64,000 nt of DNA from NCBI GenBank assembly GCA_963786985.1, contig CAWBBL010000025.1, positions 310,001-374,000 of the forward strand, written 5' to 3'. The notes under the pieces are model-generated. The model saw nothing but the letters and a program-made list of their open reading frames with translations. It was not told where the DNA came from and did no database searches. The position numbers were made by a program, and so were the translations under genes. This document shows, piece after piece, positions 1 to 7,804 of the stretch (within the stretch, counting starts at the first letter, position 1; each line of letters starts with the position of its first letter). The stretch comes from Desertimonas sp963786985 (GTDB taxonomy: Bacteria > Actinomycetota > Acidimicrobiia > Acidimicrobiales > Ilumatobacteraceae).

Positions 1-290
1 GCGTCGACGACGAACAGCACGACGTCGGCATCCCCGACCGCCGCTTCCACCTGTCGGGAAACCTTGGCGTCGAGCGTCGATCCGGAGCTGCCCGGCATCC
101 ACCCACCGGTGTCGACGATGCGGAACGGCACGCCGAGCCAGTCCGCCTCGAGGACCTTGCGATCCCGGGTCACACCGGGACGGTCTTCGACGATCGCGGC
201 CTGCTCGCCGATGATCCGGTTGAACAGCGTCGACTTGCCGACGTTCGGCCGGCCGACGACGGCGACCAGCGGCAACTGCTCAGTGACCAC
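1..290 (-). CDS. der: Ribosome-assembly GTPase Der (EngA), N-terminal part, runs off the window
   Basis: Der is a double-GTPase that acts in maturation of the large ribosomal subunit. Only about 96 N-terminal residues are inside the window. They show the first G domain clearly: a GRPNVGKS P-loop near residues 13-20, a TRDR switch I motif and a DTGG switch II motif. The GTG start at 290 lies inside the end of the upstream DUF512 gene (stop at 280-282), an 11-base overlap that points to translational coupling. A DUF512 gene next to der is a known arrangement in other Gram-positive lineages. The second G domain and the KH-like domain are outside the window, so completeness cannot be judged. Confidence 0.93.
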   Translation of the reverse strand, partial: MVTEQLPLVAVVGRPNVGKSTLFNRIIGEQAAIVEDRPGVTRDRKVLEADWLGVPFRIVDTGGWMPGSSGSTLDAKVSRQVEAAVGDADVVLFVVD

Positions 291-1674
291 GCCGACTCCG
301 CTCGTCGAGCGCCGCCCGCAAGGCGCGGCCGTCCGTGGCGACGACCTCGACCCGTCGGGGCAGTCCGTCGACCGTGCCACCGTCGAGGAAGCGGCCGTCG
401 TCCGACAAGCAGACGTCGGGGAGGAGATAGCGGTGCCCGGCGGGCTCGGCGGCCAGGACCCGAGTGAGGTCGGCACCGACCATCAACCCGCTCACCGCGG
501 TGTTCCCTCCGAAGAACTCGTTGACCACCGGAATGACACGCACGTCGTCGCGGCCGAGGGAGGCAACGAGCGGCTGGAGCACCCGGGCTCCGAGTTCCCC
601 GGTGAGGATGCCGATCGGTGCGCGGCGCCGCGCCAGCAGGGCCACCGACGTGCTCGCTGGGCGTTCTGTCGAACACGGCGTGCGGTAGTCGGTGGGGTTG
701 CGTGGAGCATCGACTGCGGCAAAGAAGCCGCGGCGTGTGCCGATGACACCATCGACGCGGCCGGTGAACTCGTCCTCGAACGTCCGGGCCATGCCGACAC
801 CGTCCTCGTGCATCGGGAACCCCTCGTAGTGGGCTCCCGCAGGAAACTCCCGGCCGGCCATCAGGTAGTACTCGTCGGCGGCGTGCACGAGACGTCGCCC
901 GAGCGCCGTCAGGTAGACGTCCTGCCAGTCCTCGACGGCATCGATCACAGCCCGCGCCTCGGCGACGGTGTGTTCGCGCAGGTTGGACTCCGGATTGAAG
1001 CGGGACAGACCGAGTGGCACGACGGCGACGTGGGCCAATTCCGGATACTCGTCGAGGATTCCGGCCAGCGTGTCGTCGAGCCGCGCCCCGTCGTTGATGC
1101 CCGGGCACACCACGACCTGGCCACGGACTTCGATCCCGTGATCGAGCAGCGCCCGCAGCCAGCGCAGGCTCGTCGCCCCGCGGCGGTTGCGCAGCATCGT
1201 CGCCCGCAACTCGGGGTCGGTCGAGTGGATCGACACGTGCAGCGGCGACAGCCGCTCAGTGACCACCCGCTCGAGGTCGGCCTCGGTGAACCTGGTCAAC
1301 GTGGTGAAGTTGCCGTACAGGAAGCTCAGCCGGTAGTCGTCGTCCTTGAGGTACAGGCTTCGGCGCATGCCCTTGGGCAACTGGTAGATGAAGCAGAACT
1401 CGCAGTGGTTGTCGCAGGTGCGGACCCTGTCGAAGACGGCGCTGGACACCTCGGCGCCGAGCGGCTGGCCGGGCGGCTTGGCGACGGCGACGTCGAGCTC
1501 GATGCCGTTCCGCGACAGCAGCAGGTCGACGTCTCCTTCGTCCGACCACAGTTGCCACTCGATCACGTCCCGCGGGACGCGTCCGTTGAGTCGCAACACG
1601 GCGTCGCCCGGTTGCACTCCCACCTGCTCGGCGGGTGAACCGGGCGCGACAGCGACAACCACAGGAGCATTCAC
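280..1674 (-). CDS. DUF512 family PDZ/radical-SAM-like iron-sulfur protein
   Basis: This 464-residue protein starts with a PDZ-like module (about residues 1-65), followed by a radical-SAM-type cluster motif CX3CX2C at C87, C91 and C94. The rest matches the DUF512 family pattern, with long conserved stretches that include HVSIHSTDPELR and the VVPLGLSRF region. The family is annotated as putative FeS oxidoreductases and its reaction is unknown. Its stop overlaps the start of der, so the two are probably one transcript. Family membership is strong, but the biochemical role is open. The ATG at 1674 gives a sensible N-terminus right at the PDZ fold. Confidence 0.88.
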   Translation of the reverse strand: MNAPVVVAVAPGSPAEQVGVQPGDAVLRLNGRVPRDVIEWQLWSDEGDVDLLLSRNGIELDVAVAKPPGQPLGAEVSSAVFDRVRTCDNHCEFCFIYQLPKGMRRSLYLKDDDYRLSFLYGNFTTLTRFTEADLERVVTERLSPLHVSIHSTDPELRATMLRNRRGATSLRWLRALLDHGIEVRGQVVVCPGINDGARLDDTLAGILDEYPELAHVAVVPLGLSRFNPESNLREHTVAEARAVIDAVEDWQDVYLTALGRRLVHAADEYYLMAGREFPAGAHYEGFPMHEDGVGMARTFEDEFTGRVDGVIGTRRGFFAAVDAPRNPTDYRTPCSTERPASTSVALLARRRAPIGILTGELGARVLQPLVASLGRDDVRVIPVVNEFFGGNTAVSGLMVGADLTRVLAAEPAGHRYLLPDVCLSDDGRFLDGGTVDGLPRRVEVVATDGRALRAALDERSRRGH

Positions 1675-1708
1675 GGCTGTACCAGGCTACGGCCGGTTGG
1701 CCCCTCGG

Positions 1709-1714
1709 TAGCTT
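1709..1714 (+). promoter_or_regulatory. Candidate leaderless -10 element (TAGCTT)
   Basis: TAGCTT fits TANNNT and lies 7 bases before a GTG at 1722 that opens an 8-codon ORF joined to ispH. No clear -35 is seen. Confidence 0.4.
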
Positions 1715-1721
1715 GGACCGC

Positions 1722-1748
1722 GTGTCGCGTGGCCGAGGAACGCAATGA
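1722..1748 (+). CDS. 8-codon leader micro-ORF coupled to ispH
   Basis: GTG at 1722 reads eight codons (MSRGRGTQ) to a TGA at 1746-1748 that overlaps the ispH ATG as ATGA. A TANNNT element 7 bases upstream would make the GTG the 5' end of the mRNA. The frame also contains a GAGGA sequence (1735-1739) that could serve as the ispH ribosome site, so the micro-ORF may be incidental. It is far below normal gene-finding length. Confidence 0.3.
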   Translation: MSRGRGTQ

Positions 1749-2800
1749 GCGTCGAGAAGGTGCTGCTTGCCGAGCCGCGCGGGTTTTGTGCCGGCGTGGA
1801 GATGGCGATCAAGGCGTTGGCGTGGATGGTGCGGGCCTTCGAGCCGCCGGTGTACTGCTACCACGAGATCGTCCACAACCAGTTGATCGTCGAACGCTTC
1901 GAGCGCCAGGGCGTCGTCTTCGTCGACGACATCGCCGATGTCCCACCGGGGATGCCGATCATGTTGTCCGCTCACGGTTCGGCACCCGCCGTCGTCGCCG
2001 CGGCGCGGGCCCGGGGCAGCTACGTCGTCGACTCGGTCTGCCCACTCGTGACGAAGGTGCACCACGAGGTCCGGGTGCGGTCGGGCAAGGGCTACCGGAT
2101 CGTGTACGTCGGCCACCAAGGCCACGAGGAGGCCGTCGGCACGATGGCGGTCGCCCCGGACGCCATCAGCCGCGTGGAGTCGGTCGCCGATGTCGATGCG
2201 CTCGACCAGTTCAGCGAACCGGTCGCCCTGCTCGCCCAGACGACACTGTCACACCGCGACTGGAACGACGTCGCCGTCGCCGTCAAAGCGCGCTATCCGG
2301 ACGCGTGGACGCCAGGGCGCAGCGACCTGTGCTTCGCCACGACCAACCGCCAGTCGGCACTGATGGAGCTGGCCGCGCGCTGCGGGGCGATCGTCGTCAT
2401 CGGCTCGGCCAACTCGTCGAACACTCGGGCGCTGGAGAAGCTGGCGCGAGAAGCCGGCTGCCCCCGCGTCGCCAGGGTCAACACCGCCGCCGAGATCCCC
2501 GCCGAGTTCTTCCACCCCTCGCTCGTCGTCGGTGTCACCGCCGGGGCGTCGGCTCCCAACGAGGTGGTCGAGGAGGTCATCAGCACACTGGCCCCGCGCA
2601 ACGGCGTCGACCTGGTGCGGGTGACCGAGGAGGACGAATACTTCCCGCCTCCCCGCAAGCTGCGTGACCTGCAATCGGCGATCGAGGTCGCCGCCACGGC
2701 GATGCTCGGAGGCGCACCGGCGGGTGCGACGCGCGTGGACGACCGCAGCCTGAGCGCGAGCACGGTGTTGGCCGCGCTGGCCAACGGACCTGTGTCCTAA
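1745..2800 (+). CDS. ispH: 4-hydroxy-3-methylbut-2-enyl diphosphate reductase
   Basis: IspH carries out the last step of the MEP pathway, reducing HMBPP to IPP and DMAPP with a [4Fe-4S] cluster. The three cluster cysteines are present at C15 (PRGFCAGV), C99 (SVCPLVTKVH) and C196 (DLCFATTNRQ). The substrate histidines H44 and H77 and the acidic residue of the GHQGHEEAVGT segment near E129 are also visible. At 351 residues it is slightly longer than the E. coli enzyme. The ATG at 1745 has GAGGA a few bases upstream and overlaps the stop of an 8-codon leader ORF. It is divergent from the DUF512-der pair, although ispH, DUF512 and der often cluster in other bacteria. Confidence 0.96.
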   Translation: MSVEKVLLAEPRGFCAGVEMAIKALAWMVRAFEPPVYCYHEIVHNQLIVERFERQGVVFVDDIADVPPGMPIMLSAHGSAPAVVAAARARGSYVVDSVCPLVTKVHHEVRVRSGKGYRIVYVGHQGHEEAVGTMAVAPDAISRVESVADVDALDQFSEPVALLAQTTLSHRDWNDVAVAVKARYPDAWTPGRSDLCFATTNRQSALMELAARCGAIVVIGSANSSNTRALEKLAREAGCPRVARVNTAAEIPAEFFHPSLVVGVTAGASAPNEVVEEVISTLAPRNGVDLVRVTEEDEYFPPPRKLRDLQSAIEVAATAMLGGAPAGATRVDDRSLSASTVLAALANGPVS

Positions 2801-2841
2801 TCAACGATTCGTCGCTCGCCCGACCTGACAGTGTTTCGGGC

Positions 2842-3768
2842 GTGACCGCCGTCCGTGTTGGCACCATTCTCCTCGGCATGAGCACGCTCGATGCGTCGCA
2901 GCGCCGCTCCCTCATCTCCCTCGCCGAGCGCCGCGGGCTGGACCACGTCGCCGTGGGTGACCACGTCAGCTTCCTCGCCGGGGCGGGATTCGACGGGCTG
3001 CTCGGCGCCGCCAGCATCCTTTCCGTCGCCGAGCGCCTGTCGTCGAACACCGCGGTGTACCTGCTCCCGCTCCGCCATCCCGTGACGGTTGCCCGCCAAC
3101 TCGCCGACATCGCCGCCCTGGCCCCGGGCCGCTTTCTGTTCGGCGTGGGCATTGGCGGGGAGGATCCCCACGAGGTGGAGATTTGCGGTGTCGATCCCCG
3201 GACACGGGGTCGCCGGATGGACGAGGCCCTGCAGATCGTCCGCCAGCTGCTGACCGGGGAACCGGTCGACTTCCAGGGGGCCCACTTCACGCTGCGCGGC
3301 GCGCAGATCGTCCCAGCTCCGACGGTACCGATTCCGATCATCGTCGGTGGGCGCTCGGACGCCGCCCTGCGCCGTGCCGGGCGACTCGGTGACGGCTGGT
3401 TCGGCATCTGGGTCTCGGCCGCTCGCTACGGGCAGTCGGTCGAGGCAATGGCAGCTGCCGCGGCAGACGTCGGACGACTCGCGCCGTCCTGGCTCAACGC
3501 GCTGAACATCTGGGTCGGCATCGACGATGACCCAGCTGTCGCCCGCCAGTACCTCGCCCCGGTCATGACATCGTTCTACGGGATTCCCTACGAACGGTTC
3601 GAGCGGTGGAGCCCAGCCGGAACGGCCGAGGACATCGCCGCGTTCCTGGTGCCGTACGTCGACGCCGGTTGCCAGGTCTTCAACCTGATCGTCAATGGAC
3701 CGACTCGCGAACAGGAGATCGAGGCCGCCGCCGAAGTTCGTCACCTACTGCGCGCGGCCGTGGACTGA
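2842..3768 (+). CDS. LLM-class flavin-dependent oxidoreductase
   Basis: This 308-residue protein has the luciferase-like monooxygenase (TIM-barrel, FMN or F420) pattern. The segment RHPVTVARQLADI followed by APGRFLFGVGIGG (about residues 78-106) is typical, as is the later PIPIIVGG region followed by AALRRAGRLGDGWFG. Family members oxidise or reduce varied small substrates, and nothing here fixes which. The GTG at 2842 is chosen because VRVGTILLG forms the expected first beta strand, while the in-frame ATG at 2878 would remove it. It overlaps the next gene as TGATG, so the thioesterase-like protein is probably co-translated and may act on a related acyl substrate. Confidence 0.85.
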   Translation: MTAVRVGTILLGMSTLDASQRRSLISLAERRGLDHVAVGDHVSFLAGAGFDGLLGAASILSVAERLSSNTAVYLLPLRHPVTVARQLADIAALAPGRFLFGVGIGGEDPHEVEICGVDPRTRGRRMDEALQIVRQLLTGEPVDFQGAHFTLRGAQIVPAPTVPIPIIVGGRSDAALRRAGRLGDGWFGIWVSAARYGQSVEAMAAAAADVGRLAPSWLNALNIWVGIDDDPAVARQYLAPVMTSFYGIPYERFERWSPAGTAEDIAAFLVPYVDAGCQVFNLIVNGPTREQEIEAAAEVRHLLRAAVD

Positions 3769-4526
3769 TGAGCGACGTCCAGGTCGTCATCGAGCGGCGC
3801 TTCCGTGGACCGCCGAACTCGGTCAACGGTGGGTACGCCTGCGGCGTCGCGGCAAGCGCCTTGGGCATCGGCACCATCGAGGTCACGCTCCATGCTCCCC
3901 CGCCGCTCGAGCGTCCAGTGTCGATCACTGTCGACGGTGGCGAGGCCCGCCTCCTCGACGGTCACACGACCGTTGCCGTCGCTCGTCGCAGCTCCGTGGA
4001 GATCGAGGTCCCACCACCGGTCCCGTACGCCACCGCCCGGTCGGCCGCCGACGCCTTCGACATCGCCGCCTATCGATCGGTCCACGAGTTCCCCGAGTGC
4101 TTCGTCTGCGGACCAGACCGATCCGAGGGCGACGGCCTGCGGATCTTGTCGGCCCCGTCGGGCGAGGCGCGGATGCGAATCTGGCCGTGGATCCCCCACG
4201 ACAGCCTGTTCGAACACGGTGCGCTCGACGTGCGCCTCGTGTGGGCGGCGCTCGACTGCCCCGGCGGTCTGGCCGGCCTGCTCGCCGGCGACGATGTGCC
4301 GCCGGCGGTGCTCGGTCGGTTGACGGCAACGGTCAACCGGCGACCGGAACCCGGCGAACCGTTGGTGGTCGCCGGCTGGACGGGCGCCCGCCAGGGCCGC
4401 AAGACAGCGGCCGGAACGGCGATCTGGTCGGCGTCCGGCGAGGTCCTCGCCGCCGGACGAGCGACGTGGATCGACCTGACCCCCGGACAGCGCGAGGCGT
4501 TCGCGGGGACCGGCTCCGCCGCCTGA
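3768..4526 (+). CDS. Hotdog-fold thioesterase-like protein
   Basis: A 252-residue protein with two thioesterase-like signs: an NGGYACG segment near residues 20-26 and a CFVCGPDR motif at 111-118, similar to the CxxCGpdNp signature that opens PaaI-type hotdog thioesterases. That suggests a double-hotdog acyl-CoA binding or hydrolysing protein. Its start codon shares bases with the LLM stop (TGATG), so it is an operon partner. The substrate is unknown. The family call rests on motif recognition only. Confidence 0.6.
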   Translation: MSDVQVVIERRFRGPPNSVNGGYACGVAASALGIGTIEVTLHAPPPLERPVSITVDGGEARLLDGHTTVAVARRSSVEIEVPPPVPYATARSAADAFDIAAYRSVHEFPECFVCGPDRSEGDGLRILSAPSGEARMRIWPWIPHDSLFEHGALDVRLVWAALDCPGGLAGLLAGDDVPPAVLGRLTATVNRRPEPGEPLVVAGWTGARQGRKTAAGTAIWSASGEVLAAGRATWIDLTPGQREAFAGTGSAA

Positions 4527-4557
4527 TCAGCTCAACCGACACGCATCGTCGCCGGGG

Positions 4558-5778
4558 TCAGCTGCGCGGCACCTGGCTCCAGGGGATGTCACGATCGACC
4601 CGCACGTCGCCCGGCAGCCCGAGGACACGCTCACCGAGAATGTTGTACATCACTTCCGACGTTCCGCCCTCGATCGAGTTGGCCCGGCTGCGCAAGAACG
4701 CCTTCTGGACACTGTCGCTGTCCGACGAGAACCGAGGGCGCTGCATCGTGTAGTCGCCGTAGAGCGTCCCGGCCGGCCCGAGCAGCGAGACGGCGGCGTC
4801 GAGAACGTCCTTGTTGAGCGCGGCGGCCGCCACCTTGCCGATCGACCCCTCCGGTCCGGGGTCGCCGAGCTTGCGACTGACCGACGCACGGATGTTCGTC
4901 AGCCGCAGGACCTCGGCGCGGATCCACAACCTCGTCACCTCGTCGCGGCGGGCAGGATCGCGCCGCTCCTCGGGCAGATCGGACCACACCTTGATCAGTT
5001 CGCTGATCACACCCGTACCACGCTGGGGGATCAGTCCGCCGATCGAAACGCGCTCGTTCATCAGCGTCGTCAGCGACACCCGCCAACCATCACCCGGGTT
5101 GCCGAGCATCGCGCTGACCGGCACGCGCGTGTCGGTGAAGTAGACCTCGTTGAACTCGGCATCGCCGGTGATCTGGCGCAGCGGCCGGACCTCGACGCCA
5201 GGTGCCTCCATGTCGACGATCAGGGCGGTCAGGCCGGCGTGCTTCACCGCTTCGGGGTCGGTGCGCACGACGAGCAGTCCCCAGCGCGACACGTGGGCGA
5301 GCGACGTCCAGACCTTCTGGCCGTTGACGACCCACTCGTCTCCGTCACGGACGCCGCGCGCCGCGAGCCCGGCGAAGTCCGAGCCGGCGCCAGGCTCGGA
5401 GAACAGCTGACACCAGACCTCCTCGCCGGTGAACAACGGGCGGAGGTAGCGCTGCTTCTGCTCGGCCGTGCCCCACGAGATCAGCGTGGGAGCGACCATC
5501 CCATGACCAAGTGGGTTGCGCCACATCGCATTCGGTGCGCCAGCAGCGTCGAGACGTTCGTTGATCGACCGCTGATGCTTCGGGCTCAGCCCGAGCCCGC
5601 CTTCGCCGATCGGGAAGTGCACCCACCCCAGGCCGCGATCGAACTGTGCGCCCAGGAACGTCGCGGCATCGGTTGCCAGCGGCGGGAAGTCACCGAGCAG
5701 TGCACCGACCAGCTCGGCGACGCGCCCGGCCGCGCCGGCATCGTCACTGAGGGGTTCGGTGATCGTCTGCAGACCCAT
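4558..5778 (-). CDS. Acyl-CoA dehydrogenase
   Basis: This 406-residue protein has the acyl-CoA dehydrogenase layout: an alpha-helical N-domain, the FSEPGAGSD segment, the VNGQKVWTS strand, and a C-terminal helical domain ending in EGGTSEVMYNILGERVLG. It would insert an alpha-beta double bond into an acyl-CoA using FAD. The ATG at 5778 is preferred over longer in-frame starts because TACGTT lies 6 bases upstream, the spacing seen at other leaderless starts here. An upstream extension to 5967 would overlap the divergent ligase gene. Together with the neighbouring AMP-ligase it suggests fatty- or aryl-acid degradation. Chain-length specificity cannot be read from sequence. Confidence 0.9.
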   Translation of the reverse strand: MGLQTITEPLSDDAGAAGRVAELVGALLGDFPPLATDAATFLGAQFDRGLGWVHFPIGEGGLGLSPKHQRSINERLDAAGAPNAMWRNPLGHGMVAPTLISWGTAEQKQRYLRPLFTGEEVWCQLFSEPGAGSDFAGLAARGVRDGDEWVVNGQKVWTSLAHVSRWGLLVVRTDPEAVKHAGLTALIVDMEAPGVEVRPLRQITGDAEFNEVYFTDTRVPVSAMLGNPGDGWRVSLTTLMNERVSIGGLIPQRGTGVISELIKVWSDLPEERRDPARRDEVTRLWIRAEVLRLTNIRASVSRKLGDPGPEGSIGKVAAAALNKDVLDAAVSLLGPAGTLYGDYTMQRPRFSSDSDSVQKAFLRSRANSIEGGTSEVMYNILGERVLGLPGDVRVDRDIPWSQVPRS

Positions 5779-5784
5779 CGAACG

Positions 5785-5790
5785 AACGTA
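5785..5790 (-). promoter_or_regulatory. Leaderless -10 element for acyl-CoA dehydrogenase
   Basis: TACGTT on the minus strand ends 6 bases before the ATG at 5778 and supports that start over longer in-frame ones. Confidence 0.45.
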
Positions 5791-5825
5791 ACCGCGACGC
5801 GCCGCAGATTGTCGATCCGGGCGGC

Positions 5826-5831
5826 TACGTT
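5826..5831 (+). promoter_or_regulatory. Leaderless -10 element for AMP-dependent ligase
   Basis: TACGTT ends 8 bases before the ATG at 5840. With the opposite element at 5785-5790 it makes a compact divergent promoter. Confidence 0.45.
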
Positions 5832-5839
5832 GCCGCACG

Positions 5840-7393
5840 ATGTACCCCGGGTCCCACCTCGCCTCCCGCGCCGACGAACCGGCGTTGATCTGGGCGCCGA
5901 CCGGCACGGCCACGACGTTCGCCGAGCTCGACGCGGCAGCCAACCGCCTTTCCAGGTTGCTGCGCACCCTTGGTGTCGAGCCCGGTGACCATGTCGCTCT
6001 GTGCCTCGAGAACCACCCGCGGTACGCGGAGGTGTTGTGGGGTTGCCACTACGCCGGGGCGGTATACACAGCTGCGTCCTCCCGGCTCACTCCCGGCGAG
6101 CTCGACTACATCGTCGACGACTGTGGCGCCAAGGTGTTCATCTCGTCGCATCATCTCGCCGAGCTGGCCGGGGCGATCCTCACCACCACCCCGGGAGTCT
6201 CATCACGGTTGATGCTCGACGGCACGATTCCGGGCTACACCTCCTACGAGGACAGCGTCGCCGCCCACGACCCCAGCCCGCTGGCCGGTCGACTGGCGGG
6301 GACCGACATGCTGTACTCCTCGGGCACCACCGGCCGTCCCAAGGGCGTCTCCGTGGATCTCGGCGCCGGTCCCCTGGAGACCACGGCGAGCAGCGTCACG
6401 CTGCTCCTCGGCGCCCTTTTCGAGTGCACCTCGGACGACGTCTACCTCTCCCCCGCCCCGATGTACCACGCCGCCCCGCTGCGCTTCGTGATGGCCGCCA
6501 ACGCCATCGGCAGCACCGCCGTGCTGATCGATCACTTCGACGCCGAGGAGTTCCTGGCGATCGTCGAGCGCTACCGCGTGACGACCGTGCAGGTCGTGCC
6601 GACGATGTTCGTGCGCCTGCTCAAGCTGCCCAGCGACGTCCGCGCCCGCTACGACGTCTCGTCACTGCGTTGCGTCATCCATGCTGCGGCGCCGTGTCCG
6701 GTGCCCGTCAAGGAGCAGATGATCGACTGGTTCGGACCGATCATCCACGAGTACTACGCGGGTACCGAGGCCAACGGATTCGTCTACTGCAACTCGGCGG
6801 ACTGGCTGGCCCACCCGGGCACCGTCGGCAAGCCGATCATCGGGGCGGTCCACGTGTGTGACGACGCGTTCGGGGAACTACCCGTCGGCGAGACCGGCAC
6901 GATCTGGTTCGAAGGCACCCGGCCGTTCGAGTACCACAACGACCCGGCGAAGACCGCGACGTCGCGCAGCCCGCAGGGTTGGACGACGCTCGGCGATGTC
7001 GGCTACCTCGACGCCGACGGGTTCCTCTTCCTCACCGATCGCAAGTCGTACATGATCATCTCCGGTGGGGTGAACGTGTATCCCCAGGAGGCCGAGAACC
7101 TCCTGGTCACCCACGACCAAGTGGTCGACGTGGCGGTCTTCGGCGTTCCCAACGAAGACTTCGGCGAAGAAGTAAAGGCGGTCGTCCAGCCGGTCACGAT
7201 GCCCGCCGACGACATCGAGGCAGACGCCCTTGCCGCCGAGCTGATCCGCTTCTGCCGCACCCATCTCGCCGACGTCAAGTGTCCGCGCTCGGTCGAGTTC
7301 CGCAGCGAATTGCCTCGCCACCCCACCGGCAAGTTGTACAAGCGCCTGCTCAAGGACGAGTTCGCGAACCGGAGGTCGACGCCGAGCGAATAG
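5840..7393 (+). CDS. AMP-dependent acyl-CoA synthetase / ligase
   Basis: This 517-residue ANL-superfamily enzyme would activate a carboxylic acid with ATP and load it onto CoA. The P-loop YSSGTTGRPKGV sits at residues 159-170. The YYAGTEANGF adenine-binding segment, the GDVGYLDADGFLFLTDRK hinge and the C-terminal catalytic lysine (K498 in PTGKLYKR) are all present. It is divergent from the acyl-CoA dehydrogenase across 61 bases, a pairing that fits a fatty-acid or aromatic-acid activation route. Substrate is unknown. Length and motif order are normal for the family. Confidence 0.92.
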   Translation: MYPGSHLASRADEPALIWAPTGTATTFAELDAAANRLSRLLRTLGVEPGDHVALCLENHPRYAEVLWGCHYAGAVYTAASSRLTPGELDYIVDDCGAKVFISSHHLAELAGAILTTTPGVSSRLMLDGTIPGYTSYEDSVAAHDPSPLAGRLAGTDMLYSSGTTGRPKGVSVDLGAGPLETTASSVTLLLGALFECTSDDVYLSPAPMYHAAPLRFVMAANAIGSTAVLIDHFDAEEFLAIVERYRVTTVQVVPTMFVRLLKLPSDVRARYDVSSLRCVIHAAAPCPVPVKEQMIDWFGPIIHEYYAGTEANGFVYCNSADWLAHPGTVGKPIIGAVHVCDDAFGELPVGETGTIWFEGTRPFEYHNDPAKTATSRSPQGWTTLGDVGYLDADGFLFLTDRKSYMIISGGVNVYPQEAENLLVTHDQVVDVAVFGVPNEDFGEEVKAVVQPVTMPADDIEADALAAELIRFCRTHLADVKCPRSVEFRSELPRHPTGKLYKRLLKDEFANRRSTPSE

Positions 7394-7399
7394 GTCGGC

Positions 7400-7792
7400 G
7401 TGCAACGAGTAGCAATCACCCGCCTGGTCGTCATCATCGCCGGTGGAGCGTTGATGGCCATCGGCGTCACGGCCTGCGCCGACGACAGCAACGCCGGCCG
7501 GGCCGCCGCGACGGTCACCACCAGCGGCGAGCCGGCTCCCGAGCAGCAGGTGATCGAGATCGCCAACTTCCAGTTCAGTCCCGCCGACGTCGTGGTCGAC
7601 GCCGGGACGGAAGTCGTGTGGCGCAACGCCGACACCGACATCCACAGCATCATCTCGACCGGTGGTCTGTTCGCCAACTCGGACACCTTCGCCAATGGTG
7701 AGAGCTACTCAGTCGTGTTCAGCGAACCAGGCACGTACGACTACTCCTGCGGCGTCCACCCGTTCATGGTGGGCACGATCACCGTGCAGTGA
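7400..7792 (+). CDS. Plastocyanin-like cupredoxin lipoprotein
   Basis: A 130-residue secreted blue-copper-type protein. The N-terminus has a short basic segment, a hydrophobic core and a lipobox VTAC with C26 as the lipid-attachment cysteine. The cupredoxin domain (about 48-130) carries the four type-1 copper ligands H82, C117, H120 and M123, in the usual DxHS and CxxHxxM arrangement. It would carry electrons at the outer face of the membrane. The GTG at 7400 begins 7 bases after the ligase stop, so it may be co-transcribed, but a functional link is not evident. Confidence 0.88.
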   Translation: MQRVAITRLVVIIAGGALMAIGVTACADDSNAGRAAATVTTSGEPAPEQQVIEIANFQFSPADVVVDAGTEVVWRNADTDIHSIISTGGLFANSDTFANGESYSVVFSEPGTYDYSCGVHPFMVGTITVQ

Positions 7793-7804
7793 GGACGCGC
7801 CGAG

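Noticed and set aside
1256..2125. Long antisense frame across DUF512 and ispH
   Set aside because: Arg/His-rich composition typical of GC-rich shadow frames. It lies wholly under the two real genes.
4558..5967. 469-residue version of the acyl-CoA dehydrogenase
   Set aside because: It would overlap the divergent ligase start by over 100 bases. The ATG at 5778 has a leaderless promoter and starts directly at the family core.
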